DNA of 31,196 bases from assembly GCA_035500455.1 (NCBI GenBank), contig DATJXG010000347.1:1-31196 (forward strand), in the 5' to 3' direction. The notes below the pieces were generated by a model, which worked only from the letters and a program-made list of their open reading frames with translations, did no database searches and was not told where the DNA came from. The DNA is from DATJXG01 sp035500455. GTDB taxonomy: Bacteria; Acidobacteriota; Terriglobia; Terriglobales; Acidobacteriaceae. The translations under genes and the position numbers were made by a program. Of the stretch, positions 23,664 through 31,196 are shown piece after piece (positions within the stretch are counted from its first letter, which is position 1; each line of letters starts with the position of its first letter).

Positions 23664-26114
23664 CTACTGGTAAAGCTCCGCTCCCGACCGATATTCGATT
23701 TCGTCGTGCTTTCCCTTCGCCGCCACCGCGATCTCCACCCGCCCCAGGCCAAGCCCCGGCGAATAACCCGACACCCGGCACCGCCCCACGCGCGCGGTCG
23801 CGCGTAACGCCACCACGGTCATGCCTGCCACCGCGTTCCACGTAAGCCCGGTCGGATACCCCGGCCAGGTCTGCGGCAGCAACTCCCCCGGCCCATACCA
23901 GGTAAACGAAATCGGAAGATACGAGTTGGGAACGACCGTACCGTTCTTATCCACGATCGACGCCGTGATGTAAGCCAGGCTCTCGCGGTCGCCCGATTCG
24001 ATGCGGCTCACGTCCGACTTCAGCACAACCGCCGCCGGCGCGCCCGCCGTCTTGCGCGCGTCCGAAATCGTCTGCATCCCCGCTCGACCGCTCGCCTCAA
24101 TCATGCCCGCTTCGTACGGCACCTCCCACACCCGCGGGGGAAACTCCAGCCCTTCGCGTTTCGCGTTGGTCTTGGCGCCGAGTGACCTCCCATTCAACTT
24201 CAACTCCACCTCCGCGCAGTTGCTATAGATCTTGATTGTTTTTTTCTTGCCGTCATCCCCAGGCCAGGTCCAGTGCCCGCAGATGTGCAGCATCGGCTTC
24301 GCGCTCCACTGGCTCTGGTAGAAGAAGTAAACATCCTTGGGAATCCGCCAGGAGTCGGCCATTCCGAACGGCAGCACATGCGGAATCACCGAGTCATACT
24401 CTTCGCCGTCGTAATCGAGCTGATGCCACAGCACGCTGCCCGCGATCCACGGCCGCAGGTTCACCTGGCCGAGAAACTTTTCGTGTTCGATGCAGCCGGC
24501 ATCCTCGCTCGTCGGCCCCATGCCGTACACCCCGCGCCCGATCTCCGCCGCGCTGTACTCCTCGATCAGATACTTGCGCGCGGGAAACTTCGCATGGTCG
24601 CGATCGTCGCGCTCGAACGTGCCGTAAAGCCCCACCACATCGAGAACTTTCTTCACTCCCTCGGCCCGTGGGTCATGCATCGTGATCAGCCGTGACGGAT
24701 CAAGTTCACGATACCGCTGCAGAATCTTGGTCACCACCTCAACCGATTTTTCCGGATCGTCCACCTCTCCCGACAGTCCCCACAAAATCACGCTGGGATT
24801 GTTGCGATCCCGCTCGATCATCTCCTTCGCGGCCTGCGCCTGAATGGCAAAATACTCCGGCGTGTTCTCAACTTCTTCGCCAACAAATAACTCCTCCAGC
24901 ACCAGAATGCCCAGCCGGTCGCAAGCTTCGATCACTGCCGGATCGTGCGGATAGTGGCTGGTGCGGAAAAAATTGCAGCCCATCTCGCGGATGCCCAGCA
25001 TGTCGAGCGCGTGGCGTGAGTTGGGAAGCGCATCCCCCATCCCGGGATACGACTGGTGCCAGGTCGTCCCTTGCAACTGCAAGCGCTTGCCGTTAAGAAA
25101 AAATCCCCGGTCCGCATCGAAGCTGAACCAGCGCAGACCCAGCGGAATCTCCAGGGAATCCCAAACTCTGTGTTCTTCCATCAGGCTCGCCCGCATCCGG
25201 TACCGGTAAGGGGAATCCGGCGACCACAGCTTCGGATTCGCAATCTGAATGCTCTCCTTATTCGCAGCCCGCTCCCCCGCCGTCGCCCCGAGCGCCACAA
25301 CCGCGCCGTCCGCATTCACCACTTCGTAAGCGATCGTGTAGTTCCCCGCGCGCCCCTCGGGATTTCCAATCGTCGCGTAAAGCTCCACGGTAGCCGAAGT
25401 CTCGCTCACGCTCGGCGTCCGCCAGTACACCTCCGCCAGGTAAACCGGCTCGCTCACCCGCAGCCAGACGTCGCGATAGATCCCGCCATAGAACGTCAGG
25501 TCGGTCTTGATCGTCGGGCCGATGTTCGGGTCATACAGATTGTTGACCTTCACCGCCAGAACGTTGCCGGCCGAGCCAAACTGCGCCGCCGCAGTCACGT
25601 CCAGCTCAAAACTGGTGTAACCGCCTTTGTGCTCGCCCACCTTCTTGCCGTTTAGCCAGAAATCCGAAACCTGGTTGACGCCCTCAAACTCCAGAAAAAT
25701 TCTCTTCCCTCGCAGCTCTTCGCCCAGCACGAAGTGCTTGCGGTACCACCCCAGGCCGCGGAAGTATCCCGCAATCTCATCGCTTCCATCGTGTGCATTC
25801 CAGGTGTGGGGAAGAAAAATCTGCTCCCAGGAAGAGTCGGCGAAATCCGCTTCGGTCGCGTGCAGGAACTCCGGCTCAACCTCCGACCCGGTCTTCGCAT
25901 CGCGATCGAACGATCCCAGCGCGCCGCCCCCGTGCGCCTGCCGCCGGAACAGCCATCCTGAGTTGAAGTTTTCCCGCCGGCGTGGCGAAGTCGGTAAGGG
26001 CGAAGATGAAGAAGCTCCCGAAGAAACCTGCGGCGCCGACTGATCCACTGCCCAACTCTGCCACGGCATTGCCAGGCCGGCGGCGACGATCCCCATGAAG
26101 TCTCTGCGTCTCAT
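23664..26114 (-). CDS. Exported glycoside hydrolase family 2 protein
   Basis: An 816-residue GH2 enzyme with the usual order: sugar-binding jelly roll (about 95-220, with WYRKHFVL and GGYTSFELDVT), immunoglobulin-like domain (225-325), TIM barrel (330-620), then C-terminal sandwich domains of DUF4982 type (from about 625). The N-terminal MRRRDFMGIVAAGLAMP looks like a Tat signal. The acid/base is Glu450 in NNPSVILWGLSGE and the likely nucleophile is Glu519 in LIEEYSAAE. The residue before Glu450 is Gly, where GH2 and clan GH-A enzymes nearly always have Asn. GH2 covers beta-galactosidase, beta-glucuronidase, beta-mannosidase and exo-glucosaminidase, and I cannot choose. It follows the TonB receptor by 127 bp. 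Confidence 0.92.
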   Translation of the reverse strand: MRRRDFMGIVAAGLAMPWQSWAVDQSAPQVSSGASSSSPLPTSPRRRENFNSGWLFRRQAHGGGALGSFDRDAKTGSEVEPEFLHATEADFADSSWEQIFLPHTWNAHDGSDEIAGYFRGLGWYRKHFVLGEELRGKRIFLEFEGVNQVSDFWLNGKKVGEHKGGYTSFELDVTAAAQFGSAGNVLAVKVNNLYDPNIGPTIKTDLTFYGGIYRDVWLRVSEPVYLAEVYWRTPSVSETSATVELYATIGNPEGRAGNYTIAYEVVNADGAVVALGATAGERAANKESIQIANPKLWSPDSPYRYRMRASLMEEHRVWDSLEIPLGLRWFSFDADRGFFLNGKRLQLQGTTWHQSYPGMGDALPNSRHALDMLGIREMGCNFFRTSHYPHDPAVIEACDRLGILVLEELFVGEEVENTPEYFAIQAQAAKEMIERDRNNPSVILWGLSGEVDDPEKSVEVVTKILQRYRELDPSRLITMHDPRAEGVKKVLDVVGLYGTFERDDRDHAKFPARKYLIEEYSAAEIGRGVYGMGPTSEDAGCIEHEKFLGQVNLRPWIAGSVLWHQLDYDGEEYDSVIPHVLPFGMADSWRIPKDVYFFYQSQWSAKPMLHICGHWTWPGDDGKKKTIKIYSNCAEVELKLNGRSLGAKTNAKREGLEFPPRVWEVPYEAGMIEASGRAGMQTISDARKTAGAPAAVVLKSDVSRIESGDRESLAYITASIVDKNGTVVPNSYLPISFTWYGPGELLPQTWPGYPTGLTWNAVAGMTVVALRATARVGRCRVSGYSPGLGLGRVEIAVAAKGKHDEIEYRSGAELYQ

Positions 26115-26139
26115 CTCAGTGCGTCAGTCCTGTGGTGTA

Positions 26140-26153
26140 ACTGTCGGGACAGT
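26140..26153. promoter_or_regulatory. Compact hairpin in the TonB receptor-GH2 spacer
   Basis: ACTGTC (26140-26145) and GACAGT (26148-26153) are perfectly inverted around GG, 26 bp upstream of the GH2 start. It could lie in the GH2 leader or be an operator. Confidence 0.35.
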
Positions 26154-26161
26154 CATTCTAA

Positions 26162-26192
26162 CGGGGCCGCGCCCATACTCAGTACGGCCCCG
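26162..26192 (-). terminator. GC-rich stem-loop after the TonB receptor gene (possible attenuator)
   Basis: CGGGGCCG (26162-26169) and CGGCCCCG (26185-26192) form a perfect 8-bp GC stem with a 15-nt loop, 49 bp after the receptor stop. No run of T follows on the minus strand, so it is not a canonical intrinsic terminator. It may stabilise the receptor mRNA 3' end or partially attenuate transcription into the enzyme genes, as is common between receptor and enzyme genes in glycan operons. Confidence 0.45.
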
Positions 26193-26203
26193 CACTGGGG
26201 GAC

Positions 26204-26230
26204 CTGCGCTTCTTCGAGGTCTGCGCTTCT
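26204..26230. repeat. Short direct repeat downstream of the TonB receptor gene
   Basis: CTGCGCTTCT occurs at 26204-26213 and 26221-26230, a 17-bp period, between the receptor stop and the GC-rich stem-loop. Function is unknown; it may be a small slippage duplication. Confidence 0.4.
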
Positions 26231-26241
26231 GCGGAAAGAAA

Positions 26242-29200
26242 TCAGAACTCCAATCGCACTCCAAGCTGGCCGTGTCGCCACTGGTTATTCGGCTGGCTGT
26301 CCTGGAACAGGCCGAAGCTGCCGGGGCTGCTTGCGGAACTGAAGCGCGTGTTGGGCGCTCCGAAGTTAGGATGGTTGAAGGCATTGAAGAACTCTCCGCG
26401 CAGCTCGAACGTAACTCCTTCGCGCACCTGGAACTTCTTCGAGAGATTCAGATCCAGATTGCGGATTGGATCGGTGCGGCAACTGGAGATGTACCGTGGC
26501 GTGTCGCCCGCGGTCTGGTCTCCGGGATTGGCAAATGCCGCCGCATTCAGGTAGTAGCCTTTGCCCTGCACCACGTCCTCCGGGCTTAGTCCGGTGCAGG
26601 GATCGCCGATCAAATCCGGCCGCTGCGCACCGCTGATGATGTGGTTGCTCGACATGCGAATCGCCAGCGGCTGGCCCGATTGAAAAGTCACAAACGTTCC
26701 CACCCGCCATCCCCCGATCACCGCGTCCGCGTACCGGTTCATCCCCTGCCCGAACGCCTTTCCGCGCCCCACCGGCAACTCGTAGGTCGCCGCGATCACG
26801 AATCGGTTGGGCGTGTCGTTGGCCGAAATGCTGCGCTCACCCGCCAGGTTACTCTTGTCCTGCACCGCTCCGAATCCCCCCAGGCGCGATCCCAGGCTCG
26901 AGTTCGCTCCCGAATCTGAGTCCGAAGTCATGTGCGAGTAAGTGTAGTTTCCGGTGAAGCTCAGGCCGTAGGAATATCGCTTCTCAAACCGCACCTGCAG
27001 CGAGTTGTACAGCGAAGCCGCCGTGAACGGCGTGTAGCCATAGAGCGCCTGGAACTGCGGATATGGCTCCAGAATGATCGAGCGCGGAATCTGCGGCTGC
27101 GTATAGATCGAAGTCGGCACATCGAAAATCGGCGCCGGCGAGCCCGCCACCTGCGTGAACAGGTATTGGAACGGGTTCGGCACCTGCTCGTTGAGATACG
27201 CCGTTCCGCAAACCGTGGGATCGGACGGATCGCATCCCACCCGGTTCGCCGCGCTCACAAAATCCTGGCTGCGCAGCGATTTGTCCCAGGGAAGGTGCGT
27301 GCTCCGGTTCGCCGAATAGTTCACTTCGATCAGAAAACTCTTCATGAGCTGGTGCTGCACGCCGATGTTCCACTGGTAAATCTCCGCGTTGCGCACATTG
27401 AGCCCGGCATGGTTGAAGTTCGCCAGCCCGTACTGCGCCAGCGGCCCGTATTTGCCTTCCTGGGGAAAGCTGATGCCGTCGGGAAATGGATTCGTCATCG
27501 AGGCGTGTTGCGTGAACCCGCTGTCCAGGGTGGCGTTGATCGGCACCGAATCGTTCCAGTCTTCGCCGCCATACTGCCAGTTGGTGGCGAAGTTCAAGCC
27601 GTAGTAAATGCCGGCGCCGCCGCGAAGCACCGTGGAGTTATTCAACGCGTAGGCGAATCCCAGCCGTGGCCCAACATTGTTGTAGTCGCCGTTGGAGTGC
27701 CGCATCTTCGAACTGGCAAAGATCGACGTCCCAAAGAGTTCTCCGCCCGGGTAGTCGCCCAGCGCCGGCACGGAGATGCCAGAATCGCAGGTAAAGCAGG
27801 TGAACTGGTTGCGGTTAAAGCGCTCGGTGTAAGGCGTGCTCCACTCATAGCGCACGCCGATGTTCAGCGTCAGCCGCGGGGTCACCTTCCAGTCGTCCTG
27901 CACGAAGAAACTCGTCTCCATCGACTTGTTGGCCACCGCCGGAACTTCGGTGAGCACGTCGCCGTTTTCCGGATAGTTGATCAGCAGCGAACTCAGGTCG
28001 TTGCCATCTTCTATGTCATTGGCGCCGCTCCCGCCCAGCACGCTCTGCGCGGTAATACCTTCGCCAAAGGTGAAACCTCCCGCGGTGTTGCTGGGCTGGA
28101 AAAAGTTATTGAGGAAGATGCGCCGCTCCCCGCCGAACTTGATGATGTGGTTCTTGAAGTTCTTGGTCATCATCGAACCGAACGACCACTGCGTGTCGGT
28201 CTCCTCAGTGACCGTACAGCAGGCGTCCACGTTCAGGCCCTGGAAGCCGTCCTCGAAGCCGATCGAAGGAAACGCCGGAGCATTGTAGAAGGCGTTGTCC
28301 ACCAGGCTGCTGGGAAAGCCCACGCCGCTGCCGTCAATATTGGTCGGATCCACGCTCATCTTCACCGTCTCTGGCGTGTTAAAGCGGGTCAGCGTCACCC
28401 GGTTCACCCATAGCAGCGACGGGTTGATCGTCCAGGTATCCGCCAGCGTGATGCCCTCGGTCTTGAACTGCGTGACGTTCTCCGATAGGAACGGATCGGG
28501 CACCGTATCGGTCTCCCGCCGCATGTAATAGCGGCCGGTCAGGAAATTCTTTTCGTTGAAGAAGTAATCAATCTTGCCATCGAGCTGCCATCCCGGAGCG
28601 GTCGTCACCAGGTTTGAGACATAGTTGCTCGCTCCGCTGCTGGGATCGACCACCTGGTTCGGCATGGGGAAAAGGTTCATCAGCGCCGTCCCCAGGGGAT
28701 TGAGGCGGTTCGTCGGAATCACGTTCAGCGTCGGCACGCCATTCACCAGCCCCTGAAACTGCGGCCGGTTCCCGTCCACGATCGGCCCCGCCGGATCATA
28801 AATTTCCACCGGCGTGCCGTCTGGATTGAACGATTGCGAGAAGTCGCCGTTCCGTTCCAGCGCGGTCGGCACGATTGCGCCGACCGTAAAAGGCTGGTCG
28901 AACTGGTCATGCTCATAATCAAAGAAGAAAAACGCCTTCTTCTTCTTGATCGGGCCGCCGACCGACCCGCCGTACTCTTCGCGCTTGTAAACCGCTCGCG
29001 GCTCATCCGCCTGGTTGGCGAACCAGCTGTTGGCATCCATCCACGGCCGCCGCGTGAAGTAAAAGCCGCTGCCGTGAAATTCGTTGGTGCCCGACTTGGT
29101 GACCATGCTGATCACGGTGCCGCCATTGCTGCCGTACTCGGCCGAGTAGCCGTTGCTCGATACCTTAAACTCCTGAATGCCTTCCACCGAAGGCTTGTAG

Positions 29201-29850
29201 GTCACGTTGTTGGTGCCGCCCTCACCGCCCTCCGGCACCGACGCTACCGCGCCGTCCAGCCGCAGCTCGGACGAAAAAGTTCGCTGTCCGTTGGAAGAGA
29301 AGTTGAGCCCGCCCAGCGCGTTCACGTCGCCGCCGTTTACGTTGGTCACGCCAGGAGCGAGAAAAATCAGGCTGGTCGGATTGCGGTCAAACAGCGGCAT
29401 GTCGAGAATGTAATTTCCCCCAACCGTCGTGCCGAGTTCGGAGTTCACCGTGTTCACCTGCGGCGCTCCCGCCTCCACGTTCACGGTCGTCACTTCGGAA
29501 CCGATCTGCAGGGGGAAATTCAGGTCGACCGCCTGGCCGACGTGCAGCACGATGTGCTCGCGAATTTCGATCTTGAAACCAGTGGCCGCCACTTTCGCGG
29601 TATACGATGCCGGCTTCAGAGTGTTGAAGCTGCACGTCCCGTTCTGGTCGGACGCGCAGGAGAACACCACGCCGGTGCCATCATTGGTTAAAGTCACCGC
29701 CGCCGCGGGAATCGCCGCCCCGGTGGGATCGGTGATGTTCACCCGGACTAAGGCGGTATCGATCCCCTGGCCCAAGGCCAGCACAGGAAGAACCGCGATG
29801 AATACCACCACGTGAGTACAGGCTCTGCGCAAACATCCCAATTTGGTCAT
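26242..29850 (-). CDS. TonB-dependent outer-membrane receptor with carboxypeptidase-regulatory domain
   Basis: A 1202-residue outer-membrane transporter of the Oar-like type abundant in Acidobacteriota. After a signal peptide (THVVVFIAVLPVLALGQG) comes a CarboxypepD_reg-like domain (about residues 30-115, VRVNITDPTGAAIPAAAVTL), then a plug-type region (ILDMPLFDRNPTSLIFLAPG, GGTVISMVTKSGTNEFHG). A long beta-barrel follows, ending RHGQLGVRLEF with the terminal Phe expected of BAM substrates. ATG 29850 is chosen because AGAGGG lies 8 nt upstream; the frame extends to TTG 29895 without support. There is no SusD-like partner. As first gene of the leftward locus it probably imports the glycan or its oligosaccharides; the ligand is inferred only from neighbours. 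Confidence 0.95.
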   Translation of the reverse strand: MTKLGCLRRACTHVVVFIAVLPVLALGQGIDTALVRVNITDPTGAAIPAAAVTLTNDGTGVVFSCASDQNGTCSFNTLKPASYTAKVAATGFKIEIREHIVLHVGQAVDLNFPLQIGSEVTTVNVEAGAPQVNTVNSELGTTVGGNYILDMPLFDRNPTSLIFLAPGVTNVNGGDVNALGGLNFSSNGQRTFSSELRLDGAVASVPEGGEGGTNNVTYKPSVEGIQEFKVSSNGYSAEYGSNGGTVISMVTKSGTNEFHGSGFYFTRRPWMDANSWFANQADEPRAVYKREEYGGSVGGPIKKKKAFFFFDYEHDQFDQPFTVGAIVPTALERNGDFSQSFNPDGTPVEIYDPAGPIVDGNRPQFQGLVNGVPTLNVIPTNRLNPLGTALMNLFPMPNQVVDPSSGASNYVSNLVTTAPGWQLDGKIDYFFNEKNFLTGRYYMRRETDTVPDPFLSENVTQFKTEGITLADTWTINPSLLWVNRVTLTRFNTPETVKMSVDPTNIDGSGVGFPSSLVDNAFYNAPAFPSIGFEDGFQGLNVDACCTVTEETDTQWSFGSMMTKNFKNHIIKFGGERRIFLNNFFQPSNTAGGFTFGEGITAQSVLGGSGANDIEDGNDLSSLLINYPENGDVLTEVPAVANKSMETSFFVQDDWKVTPRLTLNIGVRYEWSTPYTERFNRNQFTCFTCDSGISVPALGDYPGGELFGTSIFASSKMRHSNGDYNNVGPRLGFAYALNNSTVLRGGAGIYYGLNFATNWQYGGEDWNDSVPINATLDSGFTQHASMTNPFPDGISFPQEGKYGPLAQYGLANFNHAGLNVRNAEIYQWNIGVQHQLMKSFLIEVNYSANRSTHLPWDKSLRSQDFVSAANRVGCDPSDPTVCGTAYLNEQVPNPFQYLFTQVAGSPAPIFDVPTSIYTQPQIPRSIILEPYPQFQALYGYTPFTAASLYNSLQVRFEKRYSYGLSFTGNYTYSHMTSDSDSGANSSLGSRLGGFGAVQDKSNLAGERSISANDTPNRFVIAATYELPVGRGKAFGQGMNRYADAVIGGWRVGTFVTFQSGQPLAIRMSSNHIISGAQRPDLIGDPCTGLSPEDVVQGKGYYLNAAAFANPGDQTAGDTPRYISSCRTDPIRNLDLNLSKKFQVREGVTFELRGEFFNAFNHPNFGAPNTRFSSASSPGSFGLFQDSQPNNQWRHGQLGVRLEF

Positions 29851-29917
29851 TCGGATAGCCCTCTCGCGCCGGAGATTCTTTCTCGTGCATGGCAAACTAC
29901 TCTTAGCTTTCTCTGCA

Positions 29918-29923
29918 TGTCAA
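29918..29923 (-). promoter_or_regulatory. Candidate -35 box for the TonB receptor operon
   Basis: Minus-strand TTGACA is a perfect sigma70-type -35 hexamer 68 bp upstream of the receptor ATG. The best -10 match at 18-bp spacing is only TAGTTT (3 of 6), so the promoter call is weak. Confidence 0.3.
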
Positions 29924-29927
29924 GATA

Positions 29928-29948
29928 ATTTCTCAAATTGTAAGAAAT
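29928..29948. promoter_or_regulatory. Inverted repeat 1 (ATTTCT-N9-AGAAAT), candidate operator
   Basis: ATTTCT (29928-29933) and AGAAAT (29943-29948) are perfect inverted half-sites with 15-bp centre spacing. The site lies 4 bp upstream of the TTGACA box for the receptor gene, a position suited to an activator or repressor dimer. Confidence 0.4.
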
Positions 29949-29955
29949 GTTTATT

Positions 29956-29972
29956 GATATTAAGGAAATATC
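29956..29972. promoter_or_regulatory. Inverted repeat 2 (GATATT-N5-AATATC), candidate operator
   Basis: GATATT (29956-29961) and AATATC (29967-29972) are perfect inverted half-sites around AAGGA, 7 bp beyond inverted repeat 1 in the same A/T-rich block. The half-sites differ from repeat 1, so a different protein or a chance A/T palindrome are both possible. Confidence 0.35.
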
Positions 29973-30162
29973 TGGTCCTATCTGCAGCGAAATGGTAGGG
30001 TAGCTGCCTGATCCAGGTCCTGAAAACTCACAAGAGGGCACGGTCGACTAAACGACAATGCCACGGGCGGCGAAACAGCCACACGGGCCCGAAGGATGTC
30101 TGCAAACTATGCGGAATCAGTGATTTAATAGCCTCGCGTTTGCGGTCTTCGGGCGTCCAGCG

Positions 30163-30199
30163 AGTCCACAAGGACTGCCGCCAGATTGCCCGCCGGCAG
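30163..30199. promoter_or_regulatory. Two adjacent inverted repeats upstream of the GH20 gene
   Basis: AGTCC (30163-30167) pairs with GGACT (30172-30176) around ACAA. The overlapping next stem is CTGCCG (30175-30180) with CGGCAG (30194-30199), 13-nt loop. They lie 75-110 bp before the GH20 ATG, and could be an operator or alternative leader-RNA stems. Confidence 0.3.
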
Positions 30200-30233
30200 C
30201 CTTATGCTCAATTATTTTCAGCGCTTGTCGAAG

Positions 30234-30271
30234 AGTCGAACTTGAAGAAAAATAGTCGAACCTGAAGAAAA
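30234..30271 (+). repeat. 20-bp-period tandem repeat abutting the GH20 start codon
   Basis: AGTCGAACYTGAAGAAAA occurs at 30234-30251 and 30254-30271, one mismatch (T/C) in 18 bases, ending 2 bp before the ATG at 30274. A further GTCGAA sits just upstream at 30227-30232. The second copy supplies the purine-rich GAAGAAAA that would be the ribosome-binding site; the spacing is two helical turns. Confidence 0.7.
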
Positions 30272-30273
30272 CA

Positions 30274-31196
30274 ATGAAATTCACCAAACTCTGCATTGCC
30301 GCTTTGTGGCTTTTGTCGTTTCCGGGATACCTCCACGCTCAGGATCCGCCACAGATCTCGCTGATGCCGATGCCTGCATCAGTGCGTTTGGCCGAGGGCC
30401 GTTTGCGGGTCAACCCAAATTTCGCTGTATCGTCGCAGGCCTACAGCGATTCGCGGCTCGAAGGCGCGATCAGCCGCGCGCTGCTTCGGCTCGACGCCCG
30501 CACCACGCTCACCCTGGCTGTTTCCAGCGACGCAAAATCCGCACTGGTGGTTCGAGTGGATGGCCCCGGCGAGGCCGTGCAGGAGCTGAACGAGGACGAA
30601 TCCTACTCGCTCGAAATTACGCCGCAGCAAGCCACTCTGCACGCAGCCACCGTGACCGGCGCCATGCGCGGACTGGAAACCCTGCTGCAACTGCTATCCG
30701 CAGACCGCGATGGCTTTTATTTCCCCGCCCTGCACATCGACGATCGCCCGCGTTTTCCCTGGCGCGGGCTGCTCATTGACGTTTCGCGTCACTGGGAGCC
30801 CGTGGACGTGATCAAGCGCACGCTGGATGCCATGGCGGTGGTCAAGCTCAATGTCTTTCACTGGCACCTCTCCGACGATCAGGGTTTCCGCGTCGAGAGC
30901 AAAGCCTTTCCCCTCCTGCATCAGCTCGGCTCAGACGGCCTTTACTACACCCAAGCCCAAATCCGCGACATCGTGGCCTATGCGCGCGACCGCGGCATTC
31001 GCGTTGTGCCTGAGTTCGATATGCCCGGCCACGCACACTCCTGGTTCATCGGATATCCGCAGTACGCCAGCGCGCCCGGGCCTTACGAATTCAAGCGCTA
31101 TCTCGGAGGTGACAGCGTTCCCTTCGATCCCACCAGAAAGCAGACCTACCATTTCATCGACAAATTCATCGGCGAGATGTCGCGCCTGTTTCCCGA
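30274..31196 (+). CDS. Exported GH20 beta-N-acetylhexosaminidase, N-terminal part (cut by window end)
   Basis: The frame is open from ATG 30274 to the window end, so 307 codons are visible. A signal peptide (KLCIAALWLLSFPGYLHAQ) is followed by the GH20b alpha/beta domain (about 30-150) and the start of the GH20 TIM barrel. Family signatures are WRGLLIDVSRHW, KLNVFHWHLSDDQGFRVES and RVVPEFDMPGHAHSW. The catalytic Asp-Glu pair (usually in a GGDE-type motif) would lie beyond the window and could not be checked. It removes terminal GlcNAc or GalNAc in the periplasm or outside. It is divergent from the TonB receptor operon and shares its control region. The gene is easily missed because it has no stop in the window. 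Confidence 0.93.
   Translation, partial: MKFTKLCIAALWLLSFPGYLHAQDPPQISLMPMPASVRLAEGRLRVNPNFAVSSQAYSDSRLEGAISRALLRLDARTTLTLAVSSDAKSALVVRVDGPGEAVQELNEDESYSLEITPQQATLHAATVTGAMRGLETLLQLLSADRDGFYFPALHIDDRPRFPWRGLLIDVSRHWEPVDVIKRTLDAMAVVKLNVFHWHLSDDQGFRVESKAFPLLHQLGSDGLYYTQAQIRDIVAYARDRGIRVVPEFDMPGHAHSWFIGYPQYASAPGPYEFKRYLGGDSVPFDPTRKQTYHFIDKFIGEMSRLFP

Larger units (their letters stand above)
29851..30273. promoter_or_regulatory. 423-bp divergent control region between TonB receptor and GH20 genes
   Basis: No gene is seen here. The receptor-proximal half is strikingly A/T-rich compared with the rest of the window and carries a perfect TTGACA -35-like box on the minus strand (29918-29923) and two inverted repeats just upstream of it. 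The GH20-proximal half carries an AGTCC-N4-GGACT inverted repeat, a second stem and a tandem repeat next to the GH20 start. The arrangement suggests shared regulation of receptor and hexosaminidase, but no regulator gene is in the window. Confidence 0.6.

Noticed and set aside
26932..28413. 493-codon plus-strand frame opposite the TonB receptor gene
   Set aside because: Arg/Val/His-rich antisense shadow of a strongly supported receptor gene; no domain, no ribosome-binding site.

Overview
The window looks like chromosome of a soil-type Acidobacteriota (class Terriglobia), inferred from gene content. It has high G+C coding DNA, a CRTAC1 (FG-GAP/VCBS plus UnbV/ASPIC) gene packed with TPR lipoprotein-like genes, many Tat-exported enzymes, and a ~1200-residue TonB-dependent receptor with an N-terminal carboxypeptidase-regulatory domain but no SusD partner. 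No tRNA, rRNA, CRISPR array, insertion sequence or phage gene was seen.

Region 1 (1-4413): a partial TPR gene, a second TPR gene and a CRTAC1-family gene run rightward with overlapping ends. They converge on a leftward TPR-repeat gene. Region 2 (4775-11397): three leftward genes form a glycogen-breakdown operon: debranching enzyme glgX, phosphoglucomutase pgm and alpha-glucan phosphorylase glgP. Together they take glycogen to glucose-1-phosphate and glucose-6-phosphate. A quinone-oxidoreductase-like gene (11609-12538) diverges from it.

Region 3 (12609-29850): twelve leftward genes with mostly very short gaps form a ~17 kb glycan-utilisation locus. In order of transcription they are: TonB-dependent receptor, exported GH2 glycosidase, two NagB-like deaminases, an acid-sugar MFS symporter, two tandem Tat-exported Amidohydro_2 proteins, an exported parallel beta-helix protein, a Tat-exported Gfo/Idh/MocA oxidoreductase, a BCP-type peroxiredoxin, an exported GH105 unsaturated-uronyl hydrolase and an exported class-C beta-lactamase-fold serine hydrolase. 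Divergent from the receptor is a GH20 beta-hexosaminidase cut by the window end (30274-31196). The enzyme set points to a polysaccharide containing both amino sugar (GH20, NagB-like) and uronic acid (beta-helix lyase candidate, GH105, hexuronate-type symporter). The substrate itself cannot be read from sequence.

The most interesting parts are: a possible periplasmic oxidative branch (exported Gfo/Idh enzyme, two exported lactonase-like amidohydrolases, acid-sugar importer); the altered active-site loops in both NagB-like proteins; a GH2 enzyme lacking the usual Asn before its acid/base Glu; and a 423-bp divergent control region with two inverted repeats and a 20-bp-period tandem repeat abutting the GH20 start.
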